Assembly (NCBI GenBank): GCA_037445375.1
Contig: JBBIKS010000070.1
Coordinates: 1-12,429, forward strand
Direction: 5' to 3'
Origin: DYHD01 sp037445375
GTDB lineage: Bacteria; Nitrospirota; Thermodesulfovibrionia; Thermodesulfovibrionales; Dissulfurispiraceae
Length of the DNA stretch: 12,429 nucleotides
The notes beneath the pieces were generated by a model. It ran no database searches, had not been told where the DNA came from, and worked only from the letters and a program-made list of their open reading frames with translations. Shown piece after piece: positions 5,848 to 12,429 of the stretch. The position numbers were made by a program, and so were the translations under genes. How positions within the stretch are numbered: the stretch's first letter is position 1; each line of letters begins with the position of its first letter.

Positions 5848-7096
5848 AGATTTAAACTATACAGTTCAATCTCAAATCCCGCCTGTCGGATTCAAGGCTA
5901 AATTACTTGACAAACTTTTCCTCGGCATGAACATGTCAGAATATGCAAGGTCTCTTGTTACTCCTTTTAATCTTATAGCCGCAGCGATTATAGCTGCCTC
6001 AATCCCTATCTTTTTCATGAGATATACCCAGGGTCTTGCCGCTGTCGTCCATGGCACTAATGAATATCCGTGGAGCCTTCTGCTTAGCTGGGGAATTTTT
6101 GCAGGCGAACCTCTGTTTGCAGCAGGATTTATTGTCGCAACAGCGTATTATCTGCTTGGGATGAAACCTTACCGTGTGCTGGTGCGGCTCGCAGTATTGG
6201 GTGGAATGCTCGGATATATCTTTGCTGCTTCATATCTGATTATTGATCTGGGCAGGCCATGGCGGATTTATTATCCAATGCTTATAAATTTTGGGCCGTC
6301 ATCTGTTTTATTTGTTGTTGCTTGGCATGTTGGGCTATACTGCACAGTTCAGCTTCTTGAGTTCTCTCCTTCCATTCTTGAGTGGATAGGATCAAAGCGG
6401 ATACACCGTTGGGCTACATCTGTAACGGTTGCCCTAATAATTGGAGGCGTTATACTATCTACAGTCCATCAGTCTGCTCTGGGCTCCATGTATCTGCTTA
6501 CGCCTGGCAAGCTCCATCCTTTATGGTATTCATCGCACCTGCCGCTATTGTTTTTTAGTTCGGCAGTATATGCTGCAATGGCTTTTGCTATTGTGCTTGG
6601 ATTTGTTGCTGTGAGATATTTCAGGAAACAGTGTGATGAAGAATTTCTCACTAATATCCCTTCCCTGATATTGGGTCTGGGAAAGGCTGCCGCCCTTTCA
6701 ATGTATGTCTATTTTGCGCTCAAGTTGCTTGCGATTGCTCAGGACAACAGGTGGGAGTTCCTTATGACACCATTTGGCTATTGGTATTTGGTAGAACTTT
6801 TGGGTTTTGTTGCAGCGCCCATGCTTCTGTTCACAATAGGAGTGAAGTTAGAGAAATTAAACTTGATTACCTTCGCATCAATTTATGCAATAGCCGGAAT
6901 TGTCCTTAATAGGGTCAATGTCAATTTAATTGCATACAACTGGTATCTGCCAGATCATTTTAAGCACATAACCCCTCCGTGGACGGAAATTATTATGATT
7001 ATGGCAATGGTAACCCTTCATATACTAGTCATGAGGTGGATCCTGAATAGGTTCCCAGTTATGCGTGAATTGCCGGAATATAAAGGGACGCACTGA
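5840..7096 (+). CDS. HybB/NrfD-family quinone-interacting membrane protein, CbcU-like
   Basis: 418 residues from the ATG at 5840, which has GGAGG eight bases upstream and overlaps the end of the Fe-S gene. It is an integral membrane protein with about ten hydrophobic helices. Family signatures include EYPWSLLLSWG (75-85), the DLGRPWR segment (136-142) and HQSALGS (210-216), close to the HQSSLG of HybB. A later NRVNVN-x-IAYNW block (357-367) is also conserved in the family. NrfD/HybB proteins bind menaquinone from the periplasmic side and pair with a four-cluster ferredoxin subunit, here the preceding gene. The likely function is quinol oxidation or quinone reduction coupled to the pentaheme and 13-heme cytochromes. 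A longer in-frame extension from 5582 overlaps the Fe-S gene and is not used. Confidence 0.9.
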   Translation: MNKDLNYTVQSQIPPVGFKAKLLDKLFLGMNMSEYARSLVTPFNLIAAAIIAASIPIFFMRYTQGLAAVVHGTNEYPWSLLLSWGIFAGEPLFAAGFIVATAYYLLGMKPYRVLVRLAVLGGMLGYIFAASYLIIDLGRPWRIYYPMLINFGPSSVLFVVAWHVGLYCTVQLLEFSPSILEWIGSKRIHRWATSVTVALIIGGVILSTVHQSALGSMYLLTPGKLHPLWYSSHLPLLFFSSAVYAAMAFAIVLGFVAVRYFRKQCDEEFLTNIPSLILGLGKAAALSMYVYFALKLLAIAQDNRWEFLMTPFGYWYLVELLGFVAAPMLLFTIGVKLEKLNLITFASIYAIAGIVLNRVNVNLIAYNWYLPDHFKHITPPWTEIIMIMAMVTLHILVMRWILNRFPVMRELPEYKGTH

Positions 7097-7120
7097 ACTG
7101 TTAATACAGAGGGATAAAAC

Positions 7121-8563
7121 ATGATAGTTTTGATTTTTATAATACAGATAGCGATGCTTTTATGTCTTATCCCATATGTTTCGGTATCAACAGCACAGAA
7201 TGTTTCAGAAAAAGAGATAAATAAATACTGCCTTTCATGTCACCAAAAAAAGGGTTCAGTCAAAAAATTCTTAGAGGGGGACCCTTTTTCTGTCTATATT
7301 AATCCGCAGGCATTTGAAAAATCAGTTCACCGGTCGCTAACATGCACTGAGTGTCATCAAGAATTTTCAGATAAAAACCATCCCGACCGGGTCTTTCGGA
7401 ACAAGCTCCAATACAGCATAAAAGAATCACAAAAATGCCTGCAATGTCACCCTAAAAGGGTACTAAGAACTCGTCCTGTTCATGAGGGAATTTTTAAAAA
7501 GGAAAAACAAGGAGGCGCAACGGTTTGCACCCATTGTCATAGCCCCCATGCCGGTACACGTATTACGGGCGGCACTGTCTCAACATCAGATGAGCTATAT
7601 TGCATGAAATGCCATTCCAAAGACAATACTATGAAATTCACAGCCGGCAAAACTATTTCCACCAAGGTTAATGTTGATTCCATAAGAAATTCTGTTCACA
7701 GGAATATTGGCTGCTCTGACTGCCATTTTAATTTTACTGCGGAAGACCATCCGCGGAGGCGGTTCAGGGCTGAAAGGGAATATCGGCTTTCGAGCTTTGA
7801 AATTTGCAGGCGGTGTCATAATGATAAATATTCTCAGGTGTCTAATAGTATCCATTACTCTATGATCAGCAGCGGAAAGCTGAATGCCCCTACCTGTGTG
7901 GACTGTCATGGCGGACATGAAATCACAACGGCAGGGAGAAGTAGAATTTCTATGGTAAAAACATGCGAGAAATGCCATAGTAAGCCCTATGAGCTTTATG
8001 CCAAAAGCGTTCATGGCAGCGCCCTTCTTTCAAAGAACAATAAAGATACCCCGGTCTGTGTTGATTGTCATTCATCGCATAGTATAAAGGCGGCTTCAGC
8101 TTCAGACTTTCATGACAATATTCCTCAAAACTGCGGTATTTGCCATGCAGATAAAAAGCTCATGGGTAAATATGGACTATCCACCGATGTAGTAAAGACC
8201 TATCTGTCGGATTTTCATGGTGTAACTTTAGAGCTTCACAGAAAAGAGGGGCAAAAGCTCAGCAAAAAATCATCACAGATAGCTGTATGCACAGACTGTC
8301 ATGGCTCGCATGAGATTATGCCGTTCTCAGGCGTTGATATGCAGATTATAAAAAGCAGGCTTCTCAAACGCTGTCAGACATGCCATGCTGAGGCAACTGA
8401 GAATTTCCCTGATGCTTGGCTTTCGCACTATAAGCCTAGCTTTGCAGCAACCCCTGTGCTTTTCATTATCGAATGGTTTTATAAAATTTTACTGGTAATC
8501 ATAGTACTTGGTTTGCTTTTCCAAATACTTCTGGATATCTGGAGGCATATTAGGAACAGATGA
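7121..8563 (+). CDS. 13-heme membrane-anchored cytochrome c
   Basis: 480 residues. A signal peptide or N-terminal helix (about 2-25) is followed by 13 CxxCH sites starting at residues 37, 75, 106, 136, 161, 198, 229, 259, 282, 313, 338, 390 and 418. Residues about 443-471 form a C-terminal TM helix with a short basic tail, so the heme domain is periplasmic and membrane-bound. An internal duplication is visible: residues 68-110 and 191-233 align without gaps (SVHR, C-x2-CH, F-x4-HP-x-R-x-FR, then a second C-x2-CH). Further repeats of the form V-C-x2-CH-x2-H occur at 136, 259, 313 and 390. With the cytochrome b encoded next it resembles a cytochrome b/multiheme c quinone-oxidoreductase pair such as Geobacter CbcBA, although that cytochrome has fewer hemes. 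It has a weak GAGGG ribosome binding site. Confidence 0.9.
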   Translation: MIVLIFIIQIAMLLCLIPYVSVSTAQNVSEKEINKYCLSCHQKKGSVKKFLEGDPFSVYINPQAFEKSVHRSLTCTECHQEFSDKNHPDRVFRNKLQYSIKESQKCLQCHPKRVLRTRPVHEGIFKKEKQGGATVCTHCHSPHAGTRITGGTVSTSDELYCMKCHSKDNTMKFTAGKTISTKVNVDSIRNSVHRNIGCSDCHFNFTAEDHPRRRFRAEREYRLSSFEICRRCHNDKYSQVSNSIHYSMISSGKLNAPTCVDCHGGHEITTAGRSRISMVKTCEKCHSKPYELYAKSVHGSALLSKNNKDTPVCVDCHSSHSIKAASASDFHDNIPQNCGICHADKKLMGKYGLSTDVVKTYLSDFHGVTLELHRKEGQKLSKKSSQIAVCTDCHGSHEIMPFSGVDMQIIKSRLLKRCQTCHAEATENFPDAWLSHYKPSFAATPVLFIIEWFYKILLVIIVLGLLFQILLDIWRHIRNR

Positions 8564-8584
8564 GAAACGGGCGGGAAGGATAAC

Positions 8585-9307
8585 ATGACATCACCAGAAC
8601 AAATTGACAATATGGGGAATATTAAGAGATTCAATGCTTACAGGATAATCGAGCACTATGCCCTTATTATACTTTTTGTCATTTTAACTCTTACTGGACT
8701 TCCACAGAAATTCCACTTCCTGAAAATCTCGCAGTCAATTTTAGTTCTTTTTGGCGGGATTGATAATGCCAGAGCAATTCACCATTTTGCAGCCATATTT
8801 TTCACCATACTTATAGTTCAGCATATTCTTGCAAATTTTATAGGGATTGTGTTTTTGCAGTGGAGACCTTCAATGCTGATAGCATATAAGGACTTTCATG
8901 ACTCAGTCCACAATGTAAGATATTGCCTTGGTCTCGTGGAGCAGCCCGCGATGTGTGGAAGATATACATATAAAGAAAAGGGCATTTACTGGCTAACCCT
9001 TACAGGAGGGCTACAGATGATGTTTACAGGCTTTGTCCTGTGGTTCCCTATTACAGTAACAAATTATATTCATGGACAGGTTATTCCTATCGCAAAAACA
9101 ATCCACTCGAGCGAAGCAATGCTGTTGTTCCTCTTGATAGTTATCTGGCACATATATGATTCAGTATTCAGTCCTGATGTTTTCCCATTGAACAAAAGTA
9201 TCTTTACCGGATATATAACAAAAAAGCAGATGCAGAAACTTCACCCGCTGGAATTGCTCAAGCAAAAAGAAGATGCCCAGGAAGGCGAAGAAAAAACAGA
9301 AAAGTAA
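8585..9307 (+). CDS. FdnI-type membrane cytochrome b
   Basis: 240 residues, four TM helices (about 24-40, 64-92, 133-155, 170-192), typical of the formate dehydrogenase gamma / Ni-Fe hydrogenase cytochrome b group. Candidate heme b ligands are His24 (TM1), His66 or His67 (TM2), and His174 and His189 (TM4), a layout like FdnI with two b hemes. The loop block GRYTYKEKGIYW (125-136) corresponds to the GK(Y/F)NAGQK-type loop of that family. The tail is charged (Lys/Glu). It has a GGAAGG ribosome binding site and lies 21 bases after the 13-heme cytochrome, with which it probably forms a quinol:cytochrome c module. It has no catalytic partner such as formate dehydrogenase nearby. It is the last gene of the operon. 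Confidence 0.87.
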   Translation: MTSPEQIDNMGNIKRFNAYRIIEHYALIILFVILTLTGLPQKFHFLKISQSILVLFGGIDNARAIHHFAAIFFTILIVQHILANFIGIVFLQWRPSMLIAYKDFHDSVHNVRYCLGLVEQPAMCGRYTYKEKGIYWLTLTGGLQMMFTGFVLWFPITVTNYIHGQVIPIAKTIHSSEAMLLFLLIVIWHIYDSVFSPDVFPLNKSIFTGYITKKQMQKLHPLELLKQKEDAQEGEEKTEK

Positions 9308-9365
9308 AAAAATAAAAAAGCAGTATAAAAAAGCTAATTGCAAAAGTATGTTCTTATGCCTATAG

Positions 9366-9475
9366 TCTGTCATTCCAACGAAAGTGTGAATCAAGAAACC
9401 ATCCAGGAAGGTTTTAATCTAGGAACTATACAAAAAAGGAACTGGATTCCCGATTAAGGACTGCGGGAATGATAA
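9366..9475. repeat. degenerate REP-like unit (GTCATTCC ... GGATTCCCG ... CGGGAATGA)
   Basis: Starts with TGTCATTCC and contains the stem ATTCCCG (9446-9452) / CGGGAAT (9464-9470). These elements resemble the common intergenic palindrome GGATTCCCGC...GCGGGAATGAC of many environmental bacteria. The first half is degenerate (CCAACGAAAGTGTGAATC). Confidence 0.5.
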
Positions 9476-9519
9476 TTTTGAACTTTTGCAAGAGCCTCAA
9501 AAGAAAATGCATTTGAGAA

Positions 9520-9596
9520 AACCGCAGAGTTCACAGAGATTTTTTTAAGAGTAATAACCTTTAATTTTCAAATAGTTCTCTGAGTCCTCTGTGGTT
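9520..9596. repeat. imperfect 20-base inverted repeat (CAGAG-type)
   Basis: AACCGCAGAGTTCACAGAGA (9520-9539) and the reverse complement of 9577-9596 agree at 16 of 20 positions, with 37 bases between. The AACCRCAGAG...CAGAGA core is a known type of dispersed intergenic repeat in environmental genomes. A T-run lies just inside the left arm (9540-9546). Confidence 0.55.
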
Positions 9597-9632
9597 AATC
9601 GCATTATTGTACGAAAAATGTCATTCCCTCAA

Positions 9633-9717
9633 CCCCGATCACGAATTTCAAGCACATGCTTGATCGGGGAATCCAATTCATTTGTTCTGAATTCTCTGGT
9701 CAAGCCAGAGAATGACA
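9633..9717. repeat. REP-like dispersed repeat, downstream copy
   Basis: Two hairpins. The first is CCCCGATCA (9633-9641) with TGATCGGGG (9661-9669), with a further small palindrome AAGCA/TGCTT inside its loop. The second is a perfect nine-base stem, ATTCTCTGG (9691-9699) with CCAGAGAAT (9705-9713), around the loop TCAAG. It is homologous to 2057-2148, in the same orientation, and better preserved. Confidence 0.75.
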
Positions 9718-9801
9718 AATAGGAGAAACATTTTCACGCCCTCTTTGTGCGGGCATTAGGGTTTGGGTAATCTATCTATTCGCAGTTTAGACAGGGTTTG
9801 C

Positions 9802-9824
9802 GTGATAAATCAGGGAATTATCAC
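9802..9824. promoter_or_regulatory. palindrome GTGATAA-N9-TTATCAC upstream of the kinase
   Basis: Perfect seven-base arms (9802-9808 and 9818-9824) with a nine-base spacer, ending 41 bases before the kinase ATG and just upstream of a weak promoter-like pair. The size and symmetry fit a dimeric regulator's operator. The spacing does not fit CRP/FNR half-sites. Confidence 0.35.
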
Positions 9825-9865
9825 ATTTTGTAAGCACAACCGATTTTGTTGTATGCTTTAGATAT

Positions 9866-11674
9866 ATGCAAAAGAAAATACTTATCGCTATAATTATAAA
9901 TATCATAGTAATATCGGTCACGCTGGGAATTATAAGCTATATCACATTACATGAAAGCATTAATCAGGCTCTCGAGATCAGGTTTGCATTTGCTAGGATG
10001 ATAGCAAAATATGTTGATATATCTCTTAATCAAAGCCTAAATAAACTATACGAAGTTTCTTATTCAGACAATACCGGTATGGGCGGCGGTGAATGGAGAC
10101 AAAAACAAAAAATGCTTGAAAATATTTACAAGCATTCCATTTTTTCTGAGGGCGTTTTTGTGCTCGATAAACATGGCAATACATTAATAACCTATCCAAA
10201 CCGCATTGAGCATTACCTTAATCTTACCCATATTGTGTCAGTTAATCAGGTGCTTCGGGAAGGCTTGCCTGTCATCTCCAATGTTTTTACGATTGAGCCA
10301 ATCCAGAAAAAAGTAATTTTTATTTTGGTGCCCCTCAAGGATTCATCGGGGAAAGTAACAGGAATCGTAGGAGGCATAATAGGTCCGTCAAGTCAACTTT
10401 TTAATGAGCTTTTGATGAGTGCAAAAAAAGAATGGGATGGGTTTGCTGAGATAATAGATGTAAACGAAACAATAGTTGCATCTTCAAATCCCGCCCTTGT
10501 TTTTCAATCGCATAATCATGACTTTGTAATAAGCAAAATGATTAAAGAAGGCAGTTCGGGCATTATAGAATGCAGGCATTCGACTAACTATTCTGATTCT
10601 AAAAATTATGAAGTTCACGTTCTCATTGTAGTTCCCATTCACCTCGCTTCATGGGCTGTTATTATTGCTCAACCAGAGGAGAAAATCTTTTCTCCTGCCG
10701 AACACCTCCAGAAGGATTTTTTGCTGGTTGTATTTGTCTTTGTTGTCATCTCTACTTTGATTTCCATAAATATGAGCAAGAAAATAGTGAGTCCGCTTAA
10801 GTCGCTTATCTCATCTGCCAATAGGCTGGCATCCGGCGATCTTTCGTCGCCTGTCGGCAACCTTGGAAGCGATGAAATACTTAAGCTCAGCCAGAGCTTT
10901 GATGAAATGAGACAAAAACTCAAAGAGTCATATGAAAACATCAAAATGTACAATCTGGAGCTTGAAAACAGAGTGTCCTTGAGAACCGAAGAGATTGAAG
11001 AAAGCAGGCAGAGAATTAAGCATTTGCTAATAAAGGTCATTAAATCTGAAGAAGATGAGAGGAAGCGGATAGCGCGGGACCTTCATGATACGATATTGCA
11101 GGATATATCAGCCTTTCTGATACAACTGGAAATCTGCAAACTGCATCCGGAAACTATTTCAATGGATAAAATAAACGAAATGCGCGATGTCACTGTTAAA
11201 ACAATAGATAATATCCATACTATAATTAAAAATTTTAGACCCGAAATGCTTGATGACCTTGGGCTGGAAGCTGCTATAAATGTATTGGCAACTTCACATC
11301 TGACTCGAAGAGGGATCTTCTGTTATTTTGATATCAAATCTTCCATTACGGGGAAATTATCTTCTGATGTCGAAATGTCTGTTTTCAGAATAATTCAGGA
11401 GGCTATCAGAAACATCGAGCGTCATTCAAAAGCAGAGAATGTTTTTATTGACATTGAAATTGATGGCTCCTACCTTAAAGTTATCATTGAAGATGATGGA
11501 ATAGGATTTAATGTTCAGGAACTGATGCATCTTCCTACTGCAAACGGCAGAGGACTTGGGATCATTGGTATGAAGGAAAGGGCTTCACTGATTGGGGGTG
11601 AATTGCTAATTCACTCTGAACCCGGCGAGGGCACCAAACTATCAATTCAAATTCCACTCACGGAAGTGAGATGA
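9866..11674 (+). CDS. membrane sensor histidine kinase (Cache-like sensor, HAMP, HisKA_3, HATPase)
   Basis: 602 residues. TM1 is about 5-27. An extracytoplasmic sensor of about 250 residues follows, with the two-lobed, strand-rich look of dCache domains (VFVLDKHGN, ITYPN and a later VPLKDSSGKVTGIVGG segment). TM2 is about 285-304. A HAMP linker (about 305-357) and coiled coil lead to the HisKA_3 dimerisation domain, with the phospho-acceptor His407 in DERKRIARDLHD. The ATPase domain has the N-box with Asn516 (QEAIRNIERH), the G1 box DDGIGF (543-548) and the G2 box GRGLGIIGM. It is a NarX/DegS-type kinase, the class that pairs with LuxR-type regulators such as the next gene. No Shine-Dalgarno precedes the ATG. 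The signal it senses cannot be read from the sequence; its position after the redox operon suggests a redox substrate (inference). Confidence 0.9.
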   Translation: MQKKILIAIIINIIVISVTLGIISYITLHESINQALEIRFAFARMIAKYVDISLNQSLNKLYEVSYSDNTGMGGGEWRQKQKMLENIYKHSIFSEGVFVLDKHGNTLITYPNRIEHYLNLTHIVSVNQVLREGLPVISNVFTIEPIQKKVIFILVPLKDSSGKVTGIVGGIIGPSSQLFNELLMSAKKEWDGFAEIIDVNETIVASSNPALVFQSHNHDFVISKMIKEGSSGIIECRHSTNYSDSKNYEVHVLIVVPIHLASWAVIIAQPEEKIFSPAEHLQKDFLLVVFVFVVISTLISINMSKKIVSPLKSLISSANRLASGDLSSPVGNLGSDEILKLSQSFDEMRQKLKESYENIKMYNLELENRVSLRTEEIEESRQRIKHLLIKVIKSEEDERKRIARDLHDTILQDISAFLIQLEICKLHPETISMDKINEMRDVTVKTIDNIHTIIKNFRPEMLDDLGLEAAINVLATSHLTRRGIFCYFDIKSSITGKLSSDVEMSVFRIIQEAIRNIERHSKAENVFIDIEIDGSYLKVIIEDDGIGFNVQELMHLPTANGRGLGIIGMKERASLIGGELLIHSEPGEGTKLSIQIPLTEVR

Positions 11675-11675
11675 A

Positions 11676-12341
11676 ATGACTAAAACAAGGATATTGATAG
11701 CAGATGACCACGCCCTTGTCAGGGAGGGAATTGCAGCACTTCTGAAGTTCTATGATGATATCGTGGTGGTGGGACAGGCTTCTGATGGTATTGAAGCTAT
11801 TAAACTTGCCAGAGAACTGAACCCGGATATAATACTTATGGATATCAGCATGCCGACTCTCGGCGGATTTGAGGCGACCATAGAGATTAAAAAAACATTT
11901 CCTGATATACGGATTATCATGCTTACACAATATGATGACCGGGAGTATGTAGCGCGTTTTCTAAAGGCTGGTATTTCTGGGTATCTGCTTAAAAAAGCTG
12001 TAGGCAGCGAACTTATTAATGCCATCCGCGCTGTCCAGAGAGGCGAGTTTTATCTCTTTTCGTCTATAGCTTCTGAAATTGTTGCCGGGTATCTGGATAA
12101 GGACAGGAAACCACTCGATGAGGATTTATACGAAAAGCTTACTGACAGGGAGAAACAGATTCTAAAGCTGATTGCAGAAGGCTACACCCATAAAGAGATT
12201 GCCAACTCCCTCAACATAAGCGCTAAGACCGTTATAGCCCACCAGACTAATATTTCAGAAAAGCTAGGGGTTCGCTCCCGGGCTGGTCTTATAAAGTTTG
12301 CTATCTCAAAAGGCATTATCAAGCTCGAAAAAAGAAATTAG
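11676..12341 (+). CDS. NarL/LuxR-family response regulator
   Basis: 221 residues. The receiver domain (about 4-120) has the acidic pair Asp10-Asp11, phospho-acceptor Asp56 (LMDISMP), Thr84 and the Lys of GYLLKK (106-107). A linker leads to a LuxR/GerE helix-turn-helix domain (about 154-211) with LTDREKQILKLIAEG, KEIANSL and the recognition helix SAKTVIAHQTNISEKLGV. It should be phosphorylated by the kinase encoded one base upstream and bind DNA as a dimer. The ATG follows the kinase stop after a single base, so translation is coupled. Regulation of the adjacent redox operon is plausible but unproven; no matched pair of sites was found upstream of 2541. Confidence 0.92.
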   Translation: MTKTRILIADDHALVREGIAALLKFYDDIVVVGQASDGIEAIKLARELNPDIILMDISMPTLGGFEATIEIKKTFPDIRIIMLTQYDDREYVARFLKAGISGYLLKKAVGSELINAIRAVQRGEFYLFSSIASEIVAGYLDKDRKPLDEDLYEKLTDREKQILKLIAEGYTHKEIANSLNISAKTVIAHQTNISEKLGVRSRAGLIKFAISKGIIKLEKRN

Positions 12342-12429
12342 TCTAATCTATTGCATCGCGATCCCCCCCAACAATCTAAGAAGACATTTCGCACTACTGA
12401 TTCAGACTATACCATGCTTCTTGTAACAG

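Larger units (their letters stand above)
9308..9865. other. 558-base intergenic region rich in inverted repeats
   Basis: No gene is supported on either strand. It contains a REP-like hairpin pair (9366-9475), an imperfect long inverted repeat (9520-9596), a second copy of the upstream REP-like repeat (9633-9717) and a palindrome shortly before the kinase gene (9802-9824). No clear intrinsic terminator follows the cytochrome b gene. The hairpin ATTCCCG (9446-9452) with CGGGAAT (9464-9470), followed by an AATTTT stretch, is the best candidate. A weak promoter-like pair, TTGTAA (9828-9833) and TATGCT (9852-9857) 18 bases apart, precedes the kinase start. Confidence 0.6.

Noticed and set aside
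4849..7096. Hydrogenase-2 (hyb) operon
   Set aside because: HybA- and HybB-like subunits are present, but no large or small NiFe subunit or maturation gene is in the window; the cytochrome context fits a Cbc-type module better.
7595..8014. 139-residue open frame on the minus strand
   Set aside because: It is fully antisense to the 13-heme cytochrome; the repeated CxxCH codons on the plus strand explain the sequence.
9366..9717. CRISPR array
   Set aside because: The repeats differ from each other, are palindromic and unevenly spaced, with no constant repeat-spacer unit and no cas genes nearby.
9802..9824. CRP/FNR binding site
   Set aside because: The GTGA and TCAC half-sites are 15 bases apart, not the 6 expected between them in a CRP-type site.

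Overview
The window is AT-rich and almost entirely plus-strand coding. It suggests an anaerobic, respiratory, Gram-negative-type bacterium. Multiheme c-type cytochromes, a Tat-exported four-cluster ferredoxin subunit, an NrfD/HybB-type quinone protein and dispersed REP-like palindromes (GGATTCCCG...CGGGAATGA type) recall Nitrospirota or Desulfobacterota/Geobacter-like genomes. That placement is an inference from gene content, not a measurement.

Layout. (1) 1-368: no convincing gene, only a doubtful minus-strand ORF (108-443). (2) 369-1937: a membrane-embedded M56-type (BlaR1-like) zinc peptidase, followed without a gap by a small membrane-anchored protein of unknown function. (3) 1938-2540: non-coding, with a REP-like two-hairpin repeat, a probable minus-strand gene remnant, and an isolated strong Shine-Dalgarno sequence. 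(4) 2541-9307: one long probable operon. It starts with three paralogous small membrane proteins of no known family and a fourth small two-TM protein that shares their C-terminal motif. It continues with a pentaheme cytochrome c, a HybA-like Fe-S protein, a HybB/NrfD-like membrane protein, a 13-heme membrane-anchored cytochrome c and an FdnI-type cytochrome b. (5) 9308-9865: non-coding, with several inverted repeats, one clearly homologous to the repeat before the operon, and a palindrome in front of the next gene. (6) 9866-12341: a sensor histidine kinase and a NarL/LuxR-type response regulator as a two-gene unit. (7) 12342-12429: nothing recognised.

How it may work. The pentaheme/Fe-S/NrfD trio has the composition of the CbcSTU-type and HybAB-type quinone modules. 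The 13-heme cytochrome plus cytochrome b resembles a second, CbcBA-like quinone:cytochrome c module. No molybdopterin, hydrogenase or other catalytic subunit lies in the operon. The set therefore looks like a quinol:periplasmic-cytochrome electron conduit (or its reverse) that hands electrons to other carriers, possibly for extracellular electron transfer. The neighbouring two-component system may control it, but no shared operator was seen.

The most novel-looking element is the family of three small proteins (GG-V-G-YW ... LPG ... Y signature at identical residue numbers) heading the redox operon, together with the C-terminal P-x3-[Y/F]-x2-G motif that extends to the fourth protein.
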